A DNA stretch of 64,000 nucleotides from Staphylococcus sp. ACRSN (GTDB lineage: Bacteria; Bacillota; Bacilli; Staphylococcales; Staphylococcaceae), in the NCBI RefSeq assembly GCF_022346615.1, contig NZ_JAKRNS010000006.1, positions 62,001-126,000 on the forward strand. Direction: 5' to 3'. The translations under genes and the position numbers were made by a program. The notes under the pieces are model-generated. The model was given only the letters and a program-made list of their open reading frames with translations. It did no database searches and was not told the origin of the DNA. This document shows, one piece after another, positions 57,881-64,000 of the stretch (the first letter of the stretch is position 1; each line of letters starts with the position of its first letter).

Positions 57881-60031
57881 ATGAAGTCTATATCCGTTAT
57901 AGTAACTTATTACAACTCAGAAGATTATATAGAACGATGTCTAAATAGTCTCAAACACCAAAGATTCCAAGATTTCGAGTTAATTTTAGTAAATGATGGC
58001 TCAACAGATCAATCTCAAACACTAGCTTCACAATTGCTTAAAGATTGGGATATAACTGTAAAAGAAATTAATTTAGAACAAAACATGGGTCATGCTTACG
58101 CAAGAAACGTCGCGATGAAATCGATAGAAGCACCATACTTCATCTTTGTCGATTCAGATGATTACTTAGCTTCTTACGCACTATCTTTCTATATGAAGCA
58201 TTTAAATCATTTCGATGCGTTAATTGCACCTATTCACTCATTTACACTTGATATACCACAATATGTGGACCAAAATCTTGTAAGAGTTAGTTACTTAGAT
58301 GCGAAAGAAAAGTCTAATCAATTTTTAAGAAAACATTCGGTATGTAACATTGTCTTTAAGACTGCTATTGCTCAAGGACATAATTTACAGTTTAATGAAG
58401 ACTTAAATATATTTATTGATTGGTCATTCGTCTTAGAATTTATAAAATACGCAAATAAATTTGTACGTGTTAGCCGCTTCCCATTCTATATTAAAGGGGA
58501 AGTTTACGACCCATTCTTAAAACCAACATTATCAAAACAAGAATTCGGTGTTATCTTTAATGATTATGTTTACAGTTTTAGTGATTCAGTAAAACGTGCA
58601 CCTACTAAAGAAAATAAAACATTTATAAAAAATAAAATGAAGAATTTAATGAAACATTCATTTGAGCCTTCATTAAGAAAGACACCTGAACGTTATGAAC
58701 AACATAGTGAATTATTGCCTAAAGTAGCACGTTCATTATTCCCAACTATTTTCAAAAACGAAAAACCATTGTTTATAATTGAAATGCTATTCTTAATGCT
58801 AAACAAACGTAACAACGCATTTAAAGTAAACCGTATCCGTAAAAATACAAGATTACTGAAAAGCGTATTACTAAAAAGAAAGAATAAAAATCGCGCCCAC
58901 TATCAACTGACAGATAATATTGATAAAGTTAGCGATAGAACGATAGTATTCGAATCATTTGGCGGTAAAAATTACAGTGATAGTCCTAAATATATATACG
59001 AATATATGATGAAGCATTATCCTCACCTTGAATTTATTTGGGTATTTAAAAATCCAGACAAAGTCTTTTTACCAGGTCCAGCTAAAAAGGTTAAAAAAGG
59101 TTCGGCTGCATACTATGATGCCTATTCTAGATCTAAATATTGGGTATCTAATGCTAGATTACCACTCTATTTAAATAAAAAACCTAATCAAGTTTATATA
59201 CAAACTTGGCATGGTACACCTTTAAAACGACTTGCAAATGATATGAAAGTCGTTCGTATGCCTGGCACAACAACTGATAATTATAAACGTAATTTTAGAG
59301 AAGAAACGAATCGTTGGGATTATCTTGTATCACCAAATGCTTACTCATCTAAAATTTTCGAAACAGCGTTTTGGATGCCACCTGAAAAAATCTTAGAAAT
59401 TGGTTACCCTAGAAATGATGTCTTGGTAAACCGTGCGAATGACGAAGCGTTTATTCAACAAATTAAAGAAAACTTAAATCTTCCAGAAGATAAAAAAGTA
59501 ATCATGTATGCACCAACTTGGAGAGATGATGAATTTGTTAAGAAAGGCAAATATTTATTCGATTTAAAAATTGATTTAGATAATCTACAACAAAAACTCG
59601 GTGACGAATACGTCATTTTACTAAGAATGCATTATCTTATCTCAAATGCCTTAGACTTACGTGGCTATGAAGACTTTGCAATTGATGTTTCTAACTATAG
59701 TGACATCTCAGAACTGTACTTAGTGTCTGATTGTTTAATTACAGATTATTCATCAGTAATGTTTGACTTTGGTGTTTTAAAGCGACCACAAATTTTCTTT
59801 GCATATGATTTAGATAAATATGATCAAGATTTACGTGGATTTTACTTAGATTTCCACAATGATTTGCCTGGTCCAATCTATAAAGATGCTTACCAATTAG
59901 CAGATGATTTACAAAATCTAGATAAAATTACTAACGATTATAAAGGGAAAATTGATAAATTTTATAATGACTTCTGTTCATTAGAGATTGGTCAATCTTC
60001 AAAAGCAATCTCCGACTTAATTAAAAAATAG
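57881..60031 (+). CDS. Bifunctional GT2 glycosyltransferase / CDP-glycerol glycerophosphotransferase (TagF-like)
   Basis: A 716-residue two-domain enzyme. Residues 1-250 are a GT2 glycosyltransferase with VTYYNSEDYIERCLNSL, ILVNDGSTDQS and the metal-binding DSDD (FVDSDDYLAS). Residues 340-710 are a TagF/TarL-type polymerase: QTWHGTPLKRLANDM, GYPRNDVL, YAPTWRDDEF, LRMHYLIS and LITDYSSVMFDF. Together they would add a sugar and glycerol-phosphate units to a teichoic acid at the inner face of the membrane. It stands alone with its own terminator, away from a tag cluster, so it may make a secondary or modified polymer. Confidence 0.82.
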   Translation: MKSISVIVTYYNSEDYIERCLNSLKHQRFQDFELILVNDGSTDQSQTLASQLLKDWDITVKEINLEQNMGHAYARNVAMKSIEAPYFIFVDSDDYLASYALSFYMKHLNHFDALIAPIHSFTLDIPQYVDQNLVRVSYLDAKEKSNQFLRKHSVCNIVFKTAIAQGHNLQFNEDLNIFIDWSFVLEFIKYANKFVRVSRFPFYIKGEVYDPFLKPTLSKQEFGVIFNDYVYSFSDSVKRAPTKENKTFIKNKMKNLMKHSFEPSLRKTPERYEQHSELLPKVARSLFPTIFKNEKPLFIIEMLFLMLNKRNNAFKVNRIRKNTRLLKSVLLKRKNKNRAHYQLTDNIDKVSDRTIVFESFGGKNYSDSPKYIYEYMMKHYPHLEFIWVFKNPDKVFLPGPAKKVKKGSAAYYDAYSRSKYWVSNARLPLYLNKKPNQVYIQTWHGTPLKRLANDMKVVRMPGTTTDNYKRNFREETNRWDYLVSPNAYSSKIFETAFWMPPEKILEIGYPRNDVLVNRANDEAFIQQIKENLNLPEDKKVIMYAPTWRDDEFVKKGKYLFDLKIDLDNLQQKLGDEYVILLRMHYLISNALDLRGYEDFAIDVSNYSDISELYLVSDCLITDYSSVMFDFGVLKRPQIFFAYDLDKYDQDLRGFYLDFHNDLPGPIYKDAYQLADDLQNLDKITNDYKGKIDKFYNDFCSLEIGQSSKAISDLIKK

Positions 60032-60060
60032 TGCTTTTATTACTATTCAGTTAAAAGGAC

Positions 60061-60107
60061 CACTGGTATTTTGGAACAATATGTTCCTTAATATCAGTGT
60101 TTTTTTA
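60061..60107 (+). terminator. Terminator of the GT2/TagF gene
   Basis: CACTGGTATT and AATATCAGTG with GGAAC/GTTCC inside form an extended stem followed by seven T. Confidence 0.85.
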
Positions 60108-60185
60108 TATTTACTTAATTTTCCCTTGCTTGATAGCGCACTCTAAGGTGTAATTTAAAACTATCAATCTTAGGAGGTATATATT

Positions 60186-60944
60186 ATGGGTAAATTCATT
60201 TCATTAAAACAAAAGGTCGTTGTCATCACTGGCGGTGCTAAAAATTTAGGACGTCTGCTAAGTGAAACTTACGCAATAGAAGGCGCTCAAATTATTATTC
60301 ATCATCACAATAGTAAGAGTTTGACAGAGGCGAAAGAAACTTTAAGTAAAGTAACAGAACTTGGAGGGACTGGTGCAATATTTTCTGGAGATTTAACAAA
60401 AGTTGATAATATAGATGCATTATTTAAATTTGCTGAAAAAACTTTTGGAAAAATTGATATCGCCATCAATACAGTGGGTAAAGTATTAAAACAACCAATT
60501 GCAGATACAAGTGAAGAGGATTTTGACACAATGCAAGCTATCAATGCCAAACAGGCCTACTTTTTTATCAAATATGCTGAACAGTATATGAATAATGACG
60601 GCAAAATAATTTCAATTTCGACATCACTATTAGCAGCATATACTGGCTTGTACTCGACTTATGCGGGTGAGAAAGCACCGTTAGAACATTACACAAGAGC
60701 CGCATCAAAAGAGTATATGGCACGTGGTATTTCAGTGAACAACGTTGCACCTGGCCCTATGGATACACCTTTCTTTTATCCACAAGAAACAAACGATGCA
60801 ATCGCCTTCCATAAATCACAAGCATTACACAATCAACTCACACAGATTGAAGATATTGCACCAATCGTTAAGTTTTTAACTTTAGAGGGATGGTGGATTA
60901 ATGGACAAACGCTATTTGCAAATGGTGGTTATACGACAAGATAA
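60186..60944 (+). CDS. Short-chain dehydrogenase/reductase
   Basis: A 252-residue classical SDR. The cofactor motif is TGGAKNLGR (a variant of TGxxxGxG), then NTVGK in place of NNAG, the catalytic serine region ISTS, and Y-x-x-x-K as YAGEK. IIIHHHNSK after strand 2 suggests NADPH preference. AGGAGG precedes the ATG. It is first of a three-gene run with a ROK-like protein and a MerR regulator; the substrate is unknown. Confidence 0.83.
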   Translation: MGKFISLKQKVVVITGGAKNLGRLLSETYAIEGAQIIIHHHNSKSLTEAKETLSKVTELGGTGAIFSGDLTKVDNIDALFKFAEKTFGKIDIAINTVGKVLKQPIADTSEEDFDTMQAINAKQAYFFIKYAEQYMNNDGKIISISTSLLAAYTGLYSTYAGEKAPLEHYTRAASKEYMARGISVNNVAPGPMDTPFFYPQETNDAIAFHKSQALHNQLTQIEDIAPIVKFLTLEGWWINGQTLFANGGYTTR

Positions 60945-60959
60945 ATGGAGGTTTTAAAG

Positions 60960-61286
60960 ATGCAATATTTTGTAGCAGATTTTTTAAATCCTAATACGCA
61001 ATTAAGTATCATTGACGGTAAAGGTGAAATCATTGATCAACAAACTGTACGTCTAGAACCATCTGAATATGTGAATCAGCTTGCAGAGTACCTAATAGAA
61101 CTATCGCATGAAAATCATTTATATCATGATGACATTAAAGCAATTGGCTTAAGTATTGAAAATGTTAACTCAATTGACTACACTGACGTCACACAACTTG
61201 TTACCGAATTAGAAAGTAAATTCGGATTTACCGCAACAGTAGAAGACAATCATGATACTTTGATTAAATCATTGACTGAATCATAA
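60960..61286 (+). CDS. Small ROK/ASKHA-like protein of unknown function
   Basis: ATG 60960 (GGAGG eight bases upstream) gives 108 residues. The pattern FVADFLNPNTQLSIIDGKG, then EIIDQQTV, then a helix and IKAIGLSIENVNSIDY, follows the N-terminal lobe of ROK kinases (hydrophobic strand, turn, strand ending DxxG, strand, helix, aIGisi). The DxGGT phosphate loop is absent and there is no second lobe, so kinase activity is not expected. It begins 15 bp after the SDR gene. It could be a degenerate kinase fragment or a small regulatory protein. Confidence 0.55.
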   Translation: MQYFVADFLNPNTQLSIIDGKGEIIDQQTVRLEPSEYVNQLAEYLIELSHENHLYHDDIKAIGLSIENVNSIDYTDVTQLVTELESKFGFTATVEDNHDTLIKSLTES

Positions 61287-61351
61287 AAAATAAAAATGTT
61301 ACATTGTGTTTAATTGTAACTAAATGGATACAAAATATAGGAGCATAAACA

Positions 61352-61699
61352 ATGAATGTAAAACATGCAGCTGAAAAAATAGGTATCAGCACTCATACAA
61401 TTAGATATTATGATAAATCTGGTTTATTTCCATTTATCGCACGTGATGCGCATGGAAACAGGAATTTTTCAGAAACAGATCTTTATTGGATTGAGTTTGT
61501 AAAATGTATGCGCCAAACACATATGCCTATTGTTCAAATTAAGAAAATAGCTGAGCTTTATGAACAAGGACCATCTACAAAACAGTCTAGAATAGAAATT
61601 CTTAAATCACATCAACAAAACTTAATTGCTCAAAGTGCCTTAATTGATGATGCACTCACAATATTAGATGACAAATTCGCTTTAATAGAAAATGAATAG
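61352..61699 (+). CDS. MerR-family transcriptional regulator
   Basis: A 115-residue protein with the winged helix at the N-terminus (VKHAAEKIGISTHTIRYYDKSGLFPF), then a short coiled-coil dimerisation helix. There is no cysteine-rich metal site or effector domain, so it resembles YfmP/AdhR-type regulators, often linked to oxidoreductases and aldehyde stress. It probably controls the SDR operon of which it is the last gene, 65 bp after the ROK-like gene. Confidence 0.83.
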   Translation: MNVKHAAEKIGISTHTIRYYDKSGLFPFIARDAHGNRNFSETDLYWIEFVKCMRQTHMPIVQIKKIAELYEQGPSTKQSRIEILKSHQQNLIAQSALIDDALTILDDKFALIENE

Positions 61700-61799
61700 T
61701 ACTGTTTGGGAGTATTATAAAAATAATAATCTAATTTCAAGTTGAAATAATAGCTCGTTAGATAACAGAAAAACCTAAAATATATTACTATTAACAATA

Positions 61800-61838
61800 G
61801 CCCTTAAATGAGTTTAAAAATTCATTTAAGGGCATTTT
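61800..61838 (+). terminator. Terminator of the SDR-ROK-like-MerR unit
   Basis: GCCCTTAAATGA pairs with TCATTTAAGGGC, followed by ATTTTT. Confidence 0.8.
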
Positions 61839-61924
61839 TCACGTCAATCATTTTATAAAAAGATCAACTTTATATAATTCATCTAAGTATTGGTATATAA
61901 AATCTTTAATTTATTCATTTATAC

Positions 61925-61969
61925 AAAAAAGCAGCGAGCACGTTATTTATAACGTGATGCTCACTGCTT
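61925..61969 (-). terminator. Terminator of betA
   Basis: AAGCAGTGAGCA pairs with TGCTCGCTGCTT, with GTTAT/ATAAC inside; TTTTTT follows on the minus strand. Confidence 0.85.
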
Positions 61970-61986
61970 AATAAGACTATATATGA

Positions 61987-63672
61987 TTATTTAATTGTTC
62001 CAGCGTCTTTATCATGTACACCATGACGATAAAAATCAACGTATTCTGGATCTAATGATTTTTTACCTCTAATGATATCTGCAGCTCTTTCAGCCATCAT
62101 TAAAACTGGTGAATGGATGTTACCATTTGTCGTACGTGGCATTACAGATGCATCTACGACACGTAGGTTTTCCATACCATGTACTTTGAATGTATCTGGA
62201 TCTACAACTGATAATTCATCAGATTTAGGTCCCATTTTACAACTACATGATGGATGTAATGCTGTTTCACCATCACGTTTTACCCATTCAATGATTTCTT
62301 CATCTGTTTGCACTTCAGGTCCAGGTGAAATTTCTCCACCATTAAATGGATCTAATGCTTTTTGTTTTAAGATGTTTCTTGCTACTTTAATTGCTTCAAC
62401 CCATTCACGTTTATCTTCTTCTGTTGATAAGTAGTTAAATACGAAATTTGGTTTTTCAAATGGGTCTTTAGATTTAATCTTCAAGTGACCACGTGAGTTA
62501 GAATACATTGGTCCTACGTGAACTTGATAACCATGTGCTGTTGGTGCTTTTGTACCATCATATCTAACCGCTATTGGCAAGAAGTGGAACATTAAGTTAG
62601 GATAATCTACATCTTCGTTAGAACGTACAAATCCGCCGCCTTCGAAGTGGTTAGATGCCGCTGCACCTTTACGCCCCAAAATCCATTGTAGGCCAATAAA
62701 TGGCATTTTCAATTTATTTAAACTTGGTTGTAATGATACTGGTTCTTTACATGCATGTTGCACATAAACTTCCAAGTGATCTTCAAAGTTTTCACCAACA
62801 CCTGGTAAATGTAAACGTGGTTCAATACCAAGAGAACGTAAGTGTTCTGAATCACCAATACCTGATAATTGTAACAATTGTGGTGAATTAATCGCGCCAC
62901 CTGATAAAATGACTTCTTTAGCTTCTACAGTATGCTCTTTACCATTTTTCTTAAATGTAACACCTGAAACTTTATTATTTCCATCAAAGTTCAATTTAGT
63001 AACAAATGCACGTGTTTGAACATCTAAATTATTACGTTTCATAGCTGGGTGTAAATATGCTCTTGATGCAGATACACGACGACCATTGTGCACTTGACTA
63101 TCAAATGGGCCAAATCCTTCTTGACGGAAACCATTTACATCAGGTGTCTTATTATAGCCTGCTTCAACACCAGCATTAAAGAACGCTTGGAATAATGGGT
63201 TCGTAGCTGGACCACGACGTAATTTAATTGGACCATGATGACCACGATATGGATCATCTTTTGTTGAGCCAAATGTAGTTTCTAATCGTTTGAAATATGG
63301 TAAACAATGTGCAAAATCCCAATGTTCCATACCTTCAGGTTTAGCCCATTTTTCATAGTCCATAGGATTACCACGTTGATAAATCATACCGTTAATTGAA
63401 CTTGAACCACCAAGTACTTTACCACGTGCATGTCCAACTTTACGTCCATCCATGTGAGGTTCTTCATTTGTTTCATAAATCCAGTCATATAATTTGTTTC
63501 CAGCTGGATACATTAATGCTGCTGGCATTTGGATTAATAAATCCCAAGGATAATCACTACGACCTGCTTCTAATACAAGCACATTTTTCGAAGCATCTTC
63601 ACTTAATCTGCCTCCTAATACCGAACCAGCACTACCGCCACCAATGATAATATAATCATAAGATTTTCTCAT
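61987..63672 (-). CDS. betA: Choline dehydrogenase
   Basis: A 561-residue GMC-family flavoprotein. The FAD dinucleotide motif [17 protein letters not shown] is at residues 8-24, GMC signature 1 [20 protein letters not shown] near residue 85, signature 2 [16 protein letters not shown] near 260, and the catalytic-site [10 protein letters not shown] and [11 protein letters not shown] at the C-terminus. It oxidises choline to betaine aldehyde at the membrane. AGGAGGC precedes the ATG. The dehydrogenase betB lies upstream in the same direction; the product glycine betaine is an osmoprotectant. Confidence 0.94.
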   Translation of the reverse strand: MRKSYDYIIIGGGSAGSVLGGRLSEDASKNVLVLEAGRSDYPWDLLIQMPAALMYPAGNKLYDWIYETNEEPHMDGRKVGHARGKVLGGSSSINGMIYQRGNPMDYEKWAKPEGMEHWDFAHCLPYFKRLETTFGSTKDDPYRGHHGPIKLRRGPATNPLFQAFFNAGVEAGYNKTPDVNGFRQEGFGPFDSQVHNGRRVSASRAYLHPAMKRNNLDVQTRAFVTKLNFDGNNKVSGVTFKKNGKEHTVEAKEVILSGGAINSPQLLQLSGIGDSEHLRSLGIEPRLHLPGVGENFEDHLEVYVQHACKEPVSLQPSLNKLKMPFIGLQWILGRKGAAASNHFEGGGFVRSNEDVDYPNLMFHFLPIAVRYDGTKAPTAHGYQVHVGPMYSNSRGHLKIKSKDPFEKPNFVFNYLSTEEDKREWVEAIKVARNILKQKALDPFNGGEISPGPEVQTDEEIIEWVKRDGETALHPSCSCKMGPKSDELSVVDPDTFKVHGMENLRVVDASVMPRTTNGNIHSPVLMMAERAADIIRGKKSLDPEYVDFYRHGVHDKDAGTIK

Positions 63673-63733
63673 TTTTATATAGCCTCCTAAAATAATTCAT
63701 TACTTTGTGTATATTTATATTTTCTAAAAAGTA

Positions 63734-64000
63734 TTATTTACCAAACCAATTTACAGGCTCTGGATTAGTATTTCTTAAAATGTGTTTTTCTTCTTGATAT
63801 TCAGCTAACCCGGCTTTACCAAGTTCTCTACCGATACCTGATTGTTTGTAGCCACCCCATGGTGCTTGAGCAAAGTATGGATGGAAGTCATTAATCCAAA
63901 CTGTACCCATTTTCAATTGATTGACTACGCGTTCTGCTTTAGAGATATCGTTTGTAAACACGCCACCAGCTAAACCATAAATAGAGTCATTAGCAAGTTC
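63734..64000 (-). CDS. betB: Betaine aldehyde dehydrogenase, C-terminal part only (window edge)
   Basis: The last 88 codons are present, running open to the window end. ELANDSIYGLAGGVFTNDI and VWINDFHPYFAQAPWGGYKQ followed by SGIGRELGK are diagnostic of BetB/GbsA aldehyde dehydrogenases. It oxidises betaine aldehyde to glycine betaine with NAD(P). betA follows 61 bp later, so the two form an operon. The catalytic cysteine lies outside the window. Confidence 0.93.
   Translation of the reverse strand, partial: ELANDSIYGLAGGVFTNDISKAERVVNQLKMGTVWINDFHPYFAQAPWGGYKQSGIGRELGKAGLAEYQEEKHILRNTNPEPVNWFGK

Noticed and set aside
1..64000. Phage, transposon, CRISPR or toxin-antitoxin islands
   Set aside because: No integrase, transposase, direct repeat array, tRNA-linked attachment site or paired toxin gene was seen anywhere in the window.

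Overview
The window is Staphylococcus chromosome. It is very AT-rich, uses strong GGAGG-type ribosome binding sites, and carries staphylococcal gene types throughout: ureABCEFGD, the mccAB cysteine pair, argDCJB, a tag/tar-type teichoic acid glycosyltransferase, and betA/betB at the right edge. The gene order, with urease beside the nickel transporter and the arg, PTS and bet genes close by, does not match the S. aureus order I know, so a coagulase-negative species is likely. I cannot fix the species from sequence alone. Nothing here looks like a prophage, transposon, plasmid or CRISPR array; this is metabolic and transport DNA.

Left part (1-12.1 kb): a cut-off CynX-type exporter, then a complete urea-use cluster. 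A leftward unit (urea channel plus the nickel ABC importer nikABCDE) is divergent from rightward ureABCEFGD, so urea entry, nickel supply, the enzyme and its maturation factors sit together. Between 12.2 and 24.4 kb are a thioesterase, a one-helix surface protein, sulfur genes (mccA/mccB leftward, metY rightward, and an orphan metQ lipoprotein under a SAM-I riboswitch), a split ThrE exporter, a ROK sugar kinase with manA, a CPBP protease and a PanE-like reductase. Upstream of manA lies the tail of a deleted PTS gene.

Middle (24.6-40.2 kb), nearly all leftward: gtaB and a TagE/TarM-like glycosyltransferase (UDP-glucose supply and wall teichoic acid glucosylation), an ascorbate-type PTS operon with its PRD regulator, a type I pantothenate kinase, an ABC importer probably for cystine, a lone bioB behind a BirA operator, nagB with a GlcNAc-type PTS permease, and argF.

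The most interesting locus is at 40.4-40.9 kb. A 22-residue ORF at 40553-40621 has an excellent ribosome binding site, and its sequence gives a textbook amphipathic helix resembling alpha-type phenol-soluble modulins (PSMs). A pair of AgrA-like direct repeats with the expected 12-bp spacing lies about 125 bp upstream.

Right part (41-64 kb): a polyol-type MFS permease, a VOC protein, an M20 peptidase, the argDCJB operon under a clear promoter and ARG box, several transporters (APC, ProP-like, ACS-type with a perfect CRE), a nucleoside hydrolase, a nitroreductase, a GNAT protein, a two-domain GT2/TagF teichoic acid enzyme, a small SDR/ROK-like/MerR operon, and the choline-to-betaine genes betA and (cut off) betB. 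Most transcription units end in clear hairpin terminators, and convergent pairs usually share one bidirectional hairpin.
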